Program-made: the position numbers and the translations under genes
Assembly (NCBI RefSeq): GCF_000430045.1
Contig: NZ_KE387023.1
Location: 1,071,575-1,116,500 of the forward strand
DNA from: Calidithermus chliarophilus DSM 9957
GTDB lineage: Bacteria > Deinococcota > Deinococci > Deinococcales > Thermaceae
Length of the DNA: 44,926 nucleotides
Reading direction: 5' to 3'
Notes under the pieces: generated by a model
The model's input: only the letters and a program-made list of their open reading frames with translations
Told to the model about the DNA's origin: nothing
Database searches by the model: none
Shown: positions 10,466 through 18,417 of the stretch, one piece after another
Layout: each line of letters begins with the position of its first letter
Position numbering within the stretch: the first letter of the stretch is position 1

Positions 10466-10696
10466 ATGTACGGGCTGAACGAAAAAGACTTCCAAGTGAG
10501 CCAACTGCGCCGCGAAGAGTACCTGCGCGAGGCCGAGCAAGCCCGCGAGGTGAAGGCCTACCTGGCCGAAACCCGCCCCTGCCGCACCTGGCGCTTCCGC
10601 CTCGCCGAGTCCCTGCTGGGGGTGGCCACGCGCCTGAGCCCCTACCACCGCGAGCTGATCCGGGGCCTGGGGGTGTCCGGGGTAAGCTTGCGCTAG
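10466..10696 (+). CDS. Small helical protein of unknown function
   Basis: A 76-residue protein with a strong AGGAGG ribosome site ahead of its ATG. The N-terminal part (EEYLREAEQAREVKAYLAE) should be a charged amphipathic helix; a second helix (WRFRLAESLLGVATRL) is more hydrophobic. No signal peptide or known motif is present. It is followed after 7 bases by an ArsR-type regulator, so the two form an operon. The LRxEAExxR pattern is also seen in the 61-residue protein at 43412, which lies next to the other ArsR-type gene of this window. Confidence 0.7.
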   Translation: MYGLNEKDFQVSQLRREEYLREAEQAREVKAYLAETRPCRTWRFRLAESLLGVATRLSPYHRELIRGLGVSGVSLR

Positions 10697-10703
10697 GAGC
10701 CCC

Positions 10704-11717
10704 GTGGTCAACATCCACCTCTCCGCCGAGGACCTCGCCCGCGTCCGCTTCGCCTTCAGCACGCTGTGGGAGGCGGTGGCGAGCTACCGCGCCCTGCGCA
10801 GGCCGGAGAAGTACCCGCTGCACCTGCCCTGGATCCGCGAGGCCCGCGAGGCGCTGGCGGGGGCCGACCTGGGGCCGCTCGAGGCGCTGGTGATGATGGG
10901 GGGGTATCCCGACTTCCTGACCCCCCCACCCACCACGCCCCTGCCCGACTTCGCCGCCGAGGTCGAGCACCTGCTCCAGACCCCCCACGAGCTCGTCGCG
11001 CAGGACATCCGCAACGTCCTCGAGAGCTGGCCGCAGGCGGTTACCCCGGCGGTGCGCGAGGGCTTCGAGCCCTACCTGCGCGACCCCCGCGGCTCGCTCG
11101 AGCGCCTGGCCGACACCCTGCACTTCTACTGGGAGCGCACCCTGGCCCATCACTGGCCGCGCCTGCGCATCCTGCTCGAGGCCGACGTGATGTACCGCGC
11201 CCGCATCTTCGCCCTCGAGGGGCCGGAGAAGCTCTTCAACGAGCTCCACCCCGCCCTGCGCTACCAAAACCGCACCCTTCAGATCGTCAAGCACGGCTGG
11301 GACGCCGAGATTGACCTCTCGGGCCGCGGGCTGCTGCTGATCCCCTCGGTGTTCGCCGACCACACCCTCATGTTCGAGCCGCCCTGGCAGGAGACCCTAC
11401 AATACGGCGCTCGAGGCACCGCCGGGCTGTGGTGCCCCGAACCGCCCCCGGCGGCGGAGGCGCTGGAGAAGCTGCTGGGCCACAACCGCGCCCGCCTGCT
11501 CAAGTACCTGGTCACCCCCTCCACCACCCGCGAACTGGCCTACCTCTTCGACGTCAGCCCCAGCGCCATCTCGCAGCACCTGGGCTGGCTGCGCGAGACG
11601 GGCCTCGTCGCTACCCAGCGCCACGGCAAGAACGTGTTCTACAAGCTCAGCCCCATCGGGGAGAGCCTGCTCGAGGCGTACGGGGAGTTGGAGACGCCCC
11701 TGGCGCTGGTGATTTAA
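10704..11717 (+). CDS. ArsR-type regulator with long N-terminal domain (DUF5937-like)
   Basis: A 337-residue protein. Residues about 1-245 form a domain resembling DUF5937, rich in helices and aromatic residues, with no enzyme motif. Residues about 250-337 form a winged helix: LLKYLVTPSTTRELAYLFDVSPSAISQHLGWLRETGLVATQRHGKNVFYKLS (a recognition helix SAISQHLGWLRE followed by the wing) is clearly ArsR-like. It lacks the metal-binding cysteines of classical ArsR/SmtB proteins, so the signal is probably sensed by the N-terminal domain. The GTG start has GGAG just upstream, within the stop region of the preceding small gene. Function as a repressor is inferred from the family. Confidence 0.85.
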   Translation: MVNIHLSAEDLARVRFAFSTLWEAVASYRALRRPEKYPLHLPWIREAREALAGADLGPLEALVMMGGYPDFLTPPPTTPLPDFAAEVEHLLQTPHELVAQDIRNVLESWPQAVTPAVREGFEPYLRDPRGSLERLADTLHFYWERTLAHHWPRLRILLEADVMYRARIFALEGPEKLFNELHPALRYQNRTLQIVKHGWDAEIDLSGRGLLLIPSVFADHTLMFEPPWQETLQYGARGTAGLWCPEPPPAAEALEKLLGHNRARLLKYLVTPSTTRELAYLFDVSPSAISQHLGWLRETGLVATQRHGKNVFYKLSPIGESLLEAYGELETPLALVI

Positions 11718-11733
11718 GGGGTGAATGCTGGGT

Positions 11734-11810
11734 GCGGGTCGTACGTCGTACGTCGTACGTCCTACGCCGAGCGCTGAACACTGAACGTCGATAGCCGATA
11801 GCGGATAGCT
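11734..11810 (-). repeat. Heptamer array D (11 units, minus orientation)
   Basis: Read on the minus strand from 11810: AGCTATC, CGCTATC, GGCTATC, GACGTTC, AGTGTTC, AGCGCTC, GGCGTAG, GACGTAC three times, then GACCCGC, all in one 7-base phase. It lies just after the ArsR-type gene. Together with the downstream palindrome and AT-rich stretch it fills the 320-base gap before the sulfur operon. Confidence 0.78.
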
Positions 11811-11857
11811 GCGTCGGGGACAGTGATTGGGGTGATCCTGGCCTCGAGCAAGCCCCG

Positions 11858-11880
11858 TACCCTCGCAATATGCGAGGGTA
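11858..11880. promoter_or_regulatory. 23-bp perfect dyad: terminator or operator
   Basis: TACCCTCGCA (11858-11867) and TGCGAGGGTA (11871-11880) are perfect inverted repeats around ATA. Four bases later come five T. It may be the terminator of the ArsR operon or an operator for the sulfur operon. An AT-rich stretch (11881-11960) with TTATCCGATAA and TATCGATA dyads follows, unusual for this genome. Confidence 0.6.
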
Positions 11881-11959
11881 TACATTTTTATTATCCGATA
11901 AATATGGGCTATCTCAGCCAGTAGGCACACGAGAGAATTTTAGCAATATCGATAAAATC

Positions 11960-11998
11960 GGGACATTTTACCTGGGACATACATCCTGGGGGTATAGG
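11960..11998 (+). promoter_or_regulatory. Promoter and tandem direct repeat of the sulfur operon
   Basis: Two adjacent 14-base direct repeats of form GGGACATNNNNCCT (11960-11973 and 11974-11987) lie immediately before TATAGG (11993-11998), the best -10 box ahead of the DsrE-like gene. TTTACC within the first repeat could be a -35 box at a long spacing of 20, so an activator binding the repeats is plausible. Confidence 0.4.
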
Positions 11999-12037
11999 CG
12001 CAGAATGGGGCTCGAGGAAAGGGAAAGGAGCAGGTTT

Positions 12038-12451
12038 ATGGCGGAGAAATTTGCCATGATCATCGAGAGCGGCACCACCGACAAGCTGATGGCGGCTTCC
12101 ATCCTCACGGCGGGGGCGGCGGCCATGGGCAAGGACGTGACGGTGTTCCTCACCTTCGGGGGGCTGATGGCCTTCAAGAAGGGCTACGAGCAGGCCCCCA
12201 TGGTCATGCCCAACGAGTTCAAGGGCATGGAGGGCATGATGGCCCAGACCATGCAGGCCAAGCACATCCCCCACTGGATGAAGAACTTCCAGGACGCCAA
12301 GGAGGTAGGCAACGTTCGCATCCTCGCCTGCAGCGCCACCCTCGACATGTTCGACCTAAAGAAGGACGACCTCGAGCCCATCGTCGAGGACGTGGTGGGC
12401 GTGGCCTACTTCATCAAGGAAGCCGAGGGTGCCCAGACGCTGTTCATCTGA
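12038..12451 (+). CDS. DsrE/F-like sulfur relay protein
   Basis: A 137-residue protein of the DsrE/DsrF superfamily. It begins EKFAMIIESGTTDKLMAASILT, the typical first strand and helix, followed by GKDVTVFLTFGGLMAF. ILACSATLDMFDL holds the single conserved cysteine that could carry a persulfide. A loop rich in methionine (about residues 50-75) is a common insertion in the DsrE2 subgroup. It should act with TusA in moving sulfane sulfur in the cytoplasm. The ATG at 12038 has AAAGGAG seven bases upstream; an in-frame ATG at 11870 lies inside a palindrome and is not a start. First gene of an operon with tusA and the flavoprotein. Confidence 0.88.
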   Translation: MAEKFAMIIESGTTDKLMAASILTAGAAAMGKDVTVFLTFGGLMAFKKGYEQAPMVMPNEFKGMEGMMAQTMQAKHIPHWMKNFQDAKEVGNVRILACSATLDMFDLKKDDLEPIVEDVVGVAYFIKEAEGAQTLFI

Positions 12452-12461
12452 GGAGGCAGTT

Positions 12462-12707
12462 ATGATCCAACCCCTCACCATCGCCAAGGAAATCGACGCC
12501 CGCGGGAGCTTCTGCCCCGGCCCGCTGATGGAACTCATCCGCACCGTGCGCTCGGCCGCCGTGGGGGACGTGATCGCGGTGCTCTCGAGCGACCCCGGCT
12601 CCATCAAGGACATCCCGGCCTGGGTCGCCAAGGCCAACCACGAGCTGGTAGCGCTCGAGGACGTCGGGGGCGAGGTCAAGCGCTTCATCGTGCGCAAGAC
12701 CCATTAG
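12462..12707 (+). CDS. tusA: TusA-family sulfur carrier
   Basis: An 81-residue TusA-like protein with the sulfur-carrying cysteine in ARGSFCPGPLMELIRTV; CPGP is a minor variant of the usual CPxP. The rest (GDVIAVLSSDPGSIKDIPAWV) matches the second strand and helix. It would receive persulfide sulfur and pass it to or from DsrE-like partners. It starts 10 bases after the DsrE-like stop, with AGGAGG 5 bases upstream. The association with dsrE and a sulfide:quinone oxidoreductase-like gene points to sulfide or thiosulfate metabolism and not to tRNA thiolation. Confidence 0.92.
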   Translation: MIQPLTIAKEIDARGSFCPGPLMELIRTVRSAAVGDVIAVLSSDPGSIKDIPAWVAKANHELVALEDVGGEVKRFIVRKTH

Positions 12708-12730
12708 CGAGGAAACCGTGCCGTGAGCGT

Positions 12731-12760
12731 AGCGGGCCCGGGGTCTCCCTGGGCCCCGCT
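12731..12760 (+). promoter_or_regulatory. Intercistronic GC hairpin
   Basis: AGCGGG...CCCGCT with an inner CCC/GGG and one bulged base forms a strong stem between tusA and the flavoprotein gene. No T run follows. It may stabilise the upstream messenger or lower read-through into the third gene. Confidence 0.4.
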
Positions 12761-12774
12761 GCCGAGGAGGAGTC

Positions 12775-13914
12775 ATGAAACAGATTCTGGTGCTGGGCGG
12801 GGGCACGGGCGGAACCCTGGTCGCCAACCTGCTCGCCAAGAAGCTCAAGGACGAGGCCGAGATCACCCTCATCAGCGCCTCGCCCCGCCACCTCTACCAG
12901 CCGGGCTGGCTGTACGTGCCCTTCGGCTGGCAGGACCCCCGGGCGCTCTCGCGGAGCCTCAGGAGCCTGCTGCGCCGGGGGATCCGCCTCGAGGTGGCCC
13001 GCGTCGCCGGGCTGGACCCCGCCAACAACACCGTCGCGCTCGAGGACGGGCGCAAGCTGGGCTACGACTACCTGGTGGTGGCGACGGGCTCCCGCGTGAC
13101 CCCCGAGGACGTGCCCGGCCTGGCCGAGGGCGCTCACCACTTCTACACCGAGGAAGCCGCCTGGCGGCTGCACACCGCCCTGGCCGAGTTCACCGGCGGC
13201 AAGATCGTGGTGGGGGTGGGCGGCCTGCCCCACAAGTGCCCGGTGGCCCCCCTCGAGTTCACCTTCCTGCTCGACGAGTACCTCTCCCGCCGCGGCATCC
13301 GCGACAAAACCGACATCACCTACACCTACCCCATCGACCGGGTGTTCACCATCCAGAGCGTGGCCGACCTCGCCGCCCCCCTGCTGGCCGAGCGCGGCGT
13401 CAGGACCGAGACCTTCTTCAACCTCGAGTCCGTGGACCCCCAGAAGAAGATCGCCTACAGCCTCGAGGGCACCGAGCTCCCCTACGACCTGCTGGTGATG
13501 ATCCCCCCGCACCGGGGCGCGAAGTTCCTCGAGAACTCCCCCATCGCCGACGCGCAAGGCTGGGTCAAGACCGACCGCGGCACCCTCCAGGTGCCCGGCT
13601 TCCCCAACGTCTACGCCCTGGGCGACACCACCGACCTCCCCATCTCCAAAGCCGGCTCCACCGCCCACTTCGAGGCCCCCGTGATCGCCGAGCGCATCGC
13701 TGCCGCCATCCAGGGACGCGAACCCGACGCCCGCCACGCCACCTACCACGGCAAGGTGACGTGCTTCCTCGAGTCCGGCTACGACAAAGCCAGCATCCTG
13801 GCCTTCGACTACGACACCCCGCCCAAGCCCCCAGCCCCGAGCTGGCTCTACCACTACGAGAAGATGGCCTTCAACAAGGCGTATTGGTACTTGGTGCCTA
13901 CGGGGGTGATTTAG
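12775..13914 (+). CDS. Sulfide:quinone oxidoreductase-like flavoprotein
   Basis: A 379-residue two-dinucleotide-binding flavoprotein. The N-terminal FAD site is ILVLGGGTGGTLVANLL. A second block is DYLVVATGS, and the C-terminal FAD contact is VPGFPNVYALGDTTDLP. One cysteine lies in GLPHKCPVAPLE (about residue 160) and one in VTCFLES (about 325); these could form the redox pair that accepts sulfide sulfur. C-terminal aromatic residues (WLYHYEKMAFNKAYWYL) fit a membrane-facing quinone end. It should oxidise sulfide and feed electrons to quinone, handing sulfur to TusA/DsrE. GAGGAGG precedes the ATG. Its stop codon is only three bases before the first degenerate CRISPR repeat. Confidence 0.85.
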   Translation: MKQILVLGGGTGGTLVANLLAKKLKDEAEITLISASPRHLYQPGWLYVPFGWQDPRALSRSLRSLLRRGIRLEVARVAGLDPANNTVALEDGRKLGYDYLVVATGSRVTPEDVPGLAEGAHHFYTEEAAWRLHTALAEFTGGKIVVGVGGLPHKCPVAPLEFTFLLDEYLSRRGIRDKTDITYTYPIDRVFTIQSVADLAAPLLAERGVRTETFFNLESVDPQKKIAYSLEGTELPYDLLVMIPPHRGAKFLENSPIADAQGWVKTDRGTLQVPGFPNVYALGDTTDLPISKAGSTAHFEAPVIAERIAAAIQGREPDARHATYHGKVTCFLESGYDKASILAFDYDTPPKPPAPSWLYHYEKMAFNKAYWYLVPTGVI

Positions 13915-13917
13915 GCG

Positions 13918-15593
13918 GGCAACGTCCCCGCGTGCGCGGGGAAAACGATCAGGTGCAGCGGTGGGTGCAGGCGATGGGCGGTTCATCCCCGCGTGCGCGG
14001 GGAAAACTGGTCTTCATTTCTCCTCCGTATAGCCATAACCGGTTCATCCCCGCGGGCGCGGGGAAAACGGCTCGCCCCTCGTGGGCGTGCCCCGGTCGCA
14101 CGGTTCATCCCCGCGTGCGCGGGGAAAACTCTTTCGTAGTGGACGTGCTCAAGCGCGTCCCCGGTTCATCCCCGCGTGCGCGGGGAAAACGCACGCGCGT
14201 ACGCCCTCGAGTTTTGACCCCACGGTTCATCCCCGCGTGCGCGGGGAAAACGCGGGGCCAGGAGGGGTCGGGCCAGCGCCCGGTGGTTCATCCCCGCGTG
14301 CGCGGGGAAAACGTAAAGAATTGTCCGTAAAAAACATTGTCAATCGGTTCATCCCCGCGTGCGCGGGGAAAACAGCCACGCGTGGTCGTGCCAGGGGAGG
14401 CCGCGCGGTTCATCCCCGCGTGCGCGGGGAAAACGAGCCATGGGTTTTCTCCTTGGGGTCTAGAGGCGGTTCATCCCCGCGTGCGCGGGGAAAACAGCCG
14501 GAACGCCTTACCCCGGTAGATTGAGGTCGGTTCATCCCCGCGTGCGCGGGGAAAACTGCCAGGTGTACGCGAAGTGGGTCTGGCCGGGCGGTTCATCCCC
14601 GCGTGCGCGGGGAAAACGGGCTGGGGGCCAGCTCGCGGGCCACCAGCACCGGTTCATCCCCGCGTGCGCGGGGAAAACGAAAGAGGGCCTAATGAAACCG
14701 TCATCATTTACGGTTCATCCCCGCGTGCGCGGGGAAAACGGTCGGCAACATCACCACCTCCACCACCAAGCTGGTTCATCCCCGCGTGCGCGGGGAAAAC
14801 GGCCACGCGCAGCAGCGGGGTGCCGTACTCGTCGGTTCATCCCCGCGTGCGCGGGGAAAACGCATCGCCAGCAGTTGGCTCTAGATAGGTCCTCCGGTTC
14901 ATCCCCGCGTGCGCGGGGAAAACCCCTCCTTCGGCACGGTGGCCCCGGTGGTGCTCGGTTCATCCCCGCGTGCGCGGGGAAAACTCGAGGTACGTCGCCC
15001 CCGACGGGCGCAAGGGCGGTTCATCCCCGCGTGCGCGGGGAAAACGCCGTCGGAGGCCAGGTACTCGCGGCTGGCCTCGGTTCATCCCCGCGTGCGCGGG
15101 GAAAACTTGGGCTTTCTCCTTTTTCCCGGACGCCCCTGCGGTTCATCCCCGCGTGCGCGGGGAAAACGTGGGGCTCTTGTCGGCGGGGAACACGGTGGCC
15201 GGTTCATCCCCGCGTGCGCGGGGAAAACTGTTTCAGCCACGTGTTTCTTGGCAGAAACTCCGGTTCATCCCCGCGTGCGCGGGGAAAACGACGCCTACGG
15301 CCTCCGCCACAAGGCCGGGGACGGTTCATCCCCGCGTGCGCGGGGAAAACGCGCGGCCCGTCGCGGCCCGTCCCAGGCCCGCGGTTCATCCCCGCGTGCG
15401 CGGGGAAAACAGCTTCTTGAGCTCGGACAGGATGGGCGTCTTCGGTTCATCCCCGCGTGCGCGGGGAAAACGGTCTGCGCAAGAGCCTGAGGCTCAGGGA
15501 GGCCGGTTCATCCCCGCGTGCGCGGGGAAAACTCGGTCATCGTCTTCCCTCGGAAAGCCCCCGGCGGTTCATCCCCGCGTGCGCGGGGAAAAC
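13918..15593 (-). CRISPR. Type I-E-like CRISPR array, 28 repeats and 27 spacers
   Basis: Twenty-eight 29-base repeats with the dyad core CCCCGCG-TG-CGCGGGG. Spacers are 32 bases except number 16 (33) and number 24 (31). The plus strand matches the reverse complement of the E. coli I-E crRNA strand, so crRNA should come from the minus strand, with 5' handle ATGAACCG. This agrees with decay at the left end: the repeat at 13918-13946 has a ruined outer part, and the one at 14040-14068 has a core change (GCGGGCG). Two repeats (14284, 14772) differ at one outer base. The leader is therefore on the right. No cas gene lies within the window. Confidence 0.97.
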
Positions 15594-15707
15594 ACTTGGT
15601 CCTATCGAGCAAAACTGCCCCTCGAGCCCCCGGAAGTGTCTCGAGCCGGTTTTCAAGGATCGCCAACCCCTCGGGCCGATGGACCTATCCTAGCATCGGG
15701 CGGGCGC
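15594..15707 (-). promoter_or_regulatory. Probable CRISPR leader
   Basis: The 114 bases between the last intact repeat and the ABC permease stop codon. Read on the minus strand they contain GCTAGGAT (a TANNNT box), a run GAAAACC and GCAGTTTTGC before the first repeat. The left end has no room for a leader. It must also serve as the end of the permease operon, transcribed in the same direction. Confidence 0.55.
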
Positions 15708-16526
15708 TCAGAGCCTCGAGGCCAGGTTGTCGCGGCGGAACAGGCGGAAGGCCAGGGTGAGCACCAGGGCGTTGAGGGCCCAGACCACCAGGCCCATCAG
15801 CAGGACTAGGCCGGTGCTGACGTACATCACGCCGGTGGCCTGCCCGATCACCAGCGCCACCACCGGCAGCACGATCACCCCGCCGAGCTGCATGGCCTCC
15901 TGGAAGGTGTTCACGCGGGCCGAGACCAGCACGGTCACGCCCAGGCTGAGCGCGGCCACGGCGGGGCCTAGCCACAGCGCGAGCGCGGCCCACAGCCAGT
16001 TGGGGAAGAGCAGCCGGCCCAGCAGGTTCCAGGCCACCAGGTTGCCCACCACGCTGTAGACCGCGAAGCCCAGCAGCCCGATGAGCACGGCGGCCAGCCA
16101 GGGGGAGAGGGCCTTGGCGAGGAAGAGCTCGCGGTCGGAGGTGGGGGTGTAGAGCAGGGCCTCGAGGGTCTTACGCTCCTTCTCCCCGGCGAAGCTGTCG
16201 GCGGCGATCACCGAGGAGACCATCAGCGGCAGGATGAGGTAGAGCGGGGCGAAGAAGTAGACCAGCGCCAGCACCGCGACCTGCTGGGCGGGGCTGTAGC
16301 CCGCCACCGAGGCCTTGAGGGCGGCGGGGGCGCGCTCGAGGAAGGTCTGGAGCTCGGAGAGGGTGTTGCCGGGGAGGTTGCCGAGCTGGGGGGCGAAGGT
16401 CACCAGCAGCGGCAGCAGCACCAGCATCACGACGGGCACCAGCACGATGGGGATCATCACCCCGCGGCTGCGGGTGACGGCCAGCAGGTCTTTGCGGAGC
16501 ACGGCGAACAGGGCGTCGCGGTTCAT
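15708..16526 (-). CDS. ABC-2 type permease (NatB-like)
   Basis: A 272-residue membrane protein with about six helices. The N-terminus has RKDLLAVTRSRGVM followed by a first helix and an extracellular stretch of about 50 residues. The hallmark cytoplasmic block FAGEKERKTLEALLYTPTS precedes the cluster of four helices. It pairs with the ATPase encoded immediately upstream; their genes overlap by four bases (ATGA), a sign of translational coupling. The pair resembles sodium or drug efflux NatAB systems, but the substrate is unknown. Last gene of the minus-strand run before the CRISPR leader. Confidence 0.9.
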   Translation of the reverse strand: MNRDALFAVLRKDLLAVTRSRGVMIPIVLVPVVMLVLLPLLVTFAPQLGNLPGNTLSELQTFLERAPAALKASVAGYSPAQQVAVLALVYFFAPLYLILPLMVSSVIAADSFAGEKERKTLEALLYTPTSDRELFLAKALSPWLAAVLIGLLGFAVYSVVGNLVAWNLLGRLLFPNWLWAALALWLGPAVAALSLGVTVLVSARVNTFQEAMQLGGVIVLPVVALVIGQATGVMYVSTGLVLLMGLVVWALNALVLTLAFRLFRRDNLASRL

Positions 16527-17440
16527 GGGGCCTCCTCGGCGTGCAGGGCGAAGTAGACGTCCTCGAGCGAGGGCTCCTCCAGGCTCACCCGGTACAGCCC
16601 GACCCCGCCCGCGGCCAGGCGGCTCACCAGCGCCGGGACCTCCTCGCGCCGGACGCCGGGCACGCTCAGGCTGCCGTTCTCGCGGCGTTCGGCCTTGGGG
16701 AGCAGGCTCAGGGCGGCGGGCAGGGTGGCGGGGGTGACCTCGAGCACCAGCCGCACGCCGCCCAGCCGCCCGGCCAGTTCCTCCGGGGTGCCGATGGCCC
16801 GCAGCCTGCCGCGCTCGAGCACCGCCACCCGGTGGCAGAGCAACTGGGCCTCGGCCAGGTTGTGGGTGGTGAGGAAGACGGTGCGCCCCGCGGCCTGGAG
16901 CCCGCGGATCAGCTCGTGGACCTCGCGCGCGGCCACGGGGTCGAGGCCGGAGGTGGGCTCGTCGAGGAAGATCAGCTCGGGCTCGTGCAGCAGCACCCGC
17001 GCCAGGGCCAGGCGCTGCTTCATGCCCTTGCTGTAGCCGCCCACCCGCTCGTCGGCCCGCCCGGCCAGGCCGAACTGCTCGAGCAACTGCGCCGCGCGGG
17101 CGCGGGCCTGGGCGGGGCCCAGGCCGTAGAGCCGGGCGTAGATCTCGAGGTTCTCCCGGGCGCTGAGCCGCTCGTCCACGGCGGGGGTCTCGGTGAGCAC
17201 GCCGGTGCGGCGGCGCAGGGCGGAGCCGTCTCGGGCGGGGGAGAGGCCCAGCACGACGGCCTGGCCGGAGGTGGGCTCGAGCACCCCGTTCAAGAGGCGC
17301 ACGGTGGTGGTCTTGCCCGCGCCGTTATGGCCCAAGAAGCCGAAGACCTCGCCCGCGGCGACCTCGAGCTCGAGCCCGTCGAGGGCCAGGATCTCGCCGA
17401 AACGGCGGCTGAGCTGGTGGGTCTGGATCACGGGGTTCAT
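16523..17440 (-). CDS. ABC transporter ATPase (NatA/CcmA-like)
   Basis: A 305-residue ATP-binding subunit. Walker A is GHNGAGKTT, the signature is YSKGMKQRLALAR, Walker B is LIFLDEPTSGLD, and the switch histidine is in LTTHN. A C-terminal extension of about 90 residues ends SLEDVYFAL, the usual end of the DrrA/CcmA-like group. It drives the permease encoded next. Its start overlaps the end of the methyltransferase-like gene by four bases, so three genes are coupled in series. Confidence 0.95.
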   Translation of the reverse strand: MNPVIQTHQLSRRFGEILALDGLELEVAAGEVFGFLGHNGAGKTTTVRLLNGVLEPTSGQAVVLGLSPARDGSALRRRTGVLTETPAVDERLSARENLEIYARLYGLGPAQARARAAQLLEQFGLAGRADERVGGYSKGMKQRLALARVLLHEPELIFLDEPTSGLDPVAAREVHELIRGLQAAGRTVFLTTHNLAEAQLLCHRVAVLERGRLRAIGTPEELAGRLGGVRLVLEVTPATLPAALSLLPKAERRENGSLSVPGVRREEVPALVSRLAAGGVGLYRVSLEEPSLEDVYFALHAEEAP

Positions 17441-17913
17441 GGGGGTTCGCCGAGGCGGGGCACCCAGCGGGGCACGCGGCGGCAGTAGTCGGCGTACGCC
17501 GCCCCGAAGCGCCGCCTCAGGTTAGGTTCCTCGTAGAAAATGACGAAGAGGTGAAAGGCCGACAAGACCAGCAGGGCGTACAGCAGCAGCCTCCACGAGC
17601 CGAAGAGCAGCGCCTCGCCCAGCAGCATCAGCCCCACGCCCAGGTACATGGGGTTGCGCACCCGGCGGTAGAGCCCCTGCACCACCAGCGTTTTGGGCGG
17701 GTCGAGGGGGGCCGGGGTGCCGCGCCCGCGGGCCGCGAAGTCCCACACGCACTCCAGGTAGACCGCGGCGCCCAGGGCGACGGGCAGCAGCCCCAGCCAC
17801 TGCCAGGCGAGGGCGGGGCGGGGGTAGCTCCAGCCCAGCAGCCACAGGGGGACCCACAGCACCATCGTGGCGGGGGCCACCAGGGTGAAGAGCAGGGCCT
17901 TGAGCCAGACCAT
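17437..17913 (-). CDS. Isoprenylcysteine methyltransferase-like membrane protein
   Basis: A 158-residue protein with four to five membrane helices. The C-terminal block GLYRRVRNPMYLGVGLMLLGEALLFGS followed by EEPNLRRRFGAAYADYCRRVPRW is the ICMT/PEMT signature, in which the R-NPMY segment and the E-E-x-L-R segment hold S-adenosylmethionine. It could methylate a lipid or prenylated substrate in the membrane; the acceptor is unknown. It starts 8 bases after the repeat protein stops and overlaps the ABC ATPase gene by four bases. Confidence 0.85.
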   Translation of the reverse strand: MVWLKALLFTLVAPATMVLWVPLWLLGWSYPRPALAWQWLGLLPVALGAAVYLECVWDFAARGRGTPAPLDPPKTLVVQGLYRRVRNPMYLGVGLMLLGEALLFGSWRLLLYALLVLSAFHLFVIFYEEPNLRRRFGAAYADYCRRVPRWVPRLGEPP

Positions 17914-17921
17914 AGCGCCCT

Positions 17922-18416
17922 TCAGCTCGAGGCGGCAGCGCTGGACTGGTGGTCCTGCTCGAGCGCCTCGAAGGCGATCACGGCGGCCAGCGCGGCGACC
18001 TCGAGCGGCGCGGCGGTGGACAGGCGCACGTCCTTGCCGTCCACGCGCCCCCCGATGCGCCCGCTGAGGCGGTTGGGCACGGTGGTCTTGAGGCTCACGT
18101 CGTGCCCGATCTTCGGGCCGCCCAGCCGCCCGGTGAAGCGGGTGCGGCCGAGCTCGAGGCGCAGGTCCTTGCCGAGGGTGGCCCCGCCCAGGCGCAGGCT
18201 CAGGGCCTGGGGCCCCAGGGTGCCCCGCACGTCGAAGCCGACGTGTTTGCCCCCGACCCGCCCGCTCACCTCGCCGTCGCCGACGCTGAGGTGAACGTCC
18301 TTGCCCTGGTGCGCCCCGCCGATGCGGCCCGTGAGGTGGGCGCCGTCCCAGGTCAGGTTGACGTCGTATCCGGTGGCGAGGCCGCCGACCCTCCCGCTGA
18401 TGCGCTGCTTGGTCAT
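17922..18416 (-). CDS. Protein with six 22-residue GRxGG repeats
   Basis: A 164-residue protein of no family I recognise. The pattern [ST]-G-R-[VIL]-G-G-x3-G-x-D-[VL]-x-L is repeated with the paired glycines at residues 11, 33, 55, 77, 99 and 122 and the aspartate at 18, 40, 62, 84, 106 and 129, a strict 22-residue period with one extra residue in the last. Alternating polar and hydrophobic residues suggest stacked beta strands, perhaps a short solenoid. The C-terminal 30 residues form a helix and a polar tail. There is no signal peptide. It starts one base after the ribbon-helix-helix gene stops, so the two are co-translated. Confidence 0.75.
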   Translation of the reverse strand: MTKQRISGRVGGLATGYDVNLTWDGAHLTGRIGGAHQGKDVHLSVGDGEVSGRVGGKHVGFDVRGTLGPQALSLRLGGATLGKDLRLELGRTRFTGRLGGPKIGHDVSLKTTVPNRLSGRIGGRVDGKDVRLSTAAPLEVAALAAVIAFEALEQDHQSSAAASS

Positions 18417-18417
18417 C

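Noticed and set aside
11870-12037. Longer N-terminus for the DsrE-like protein from the ATG at 11870
   Set aside because: It begins inside a perfect palindrome and crosses the promoter; the ATG at 12038 has a proper ribosome site.
13921-15809. Open frames through the CRISPR array giving repeats like SSPRARGK and FIPACAGKT
   Set aside because: They are translations of the CRISPR repeat, not genes.
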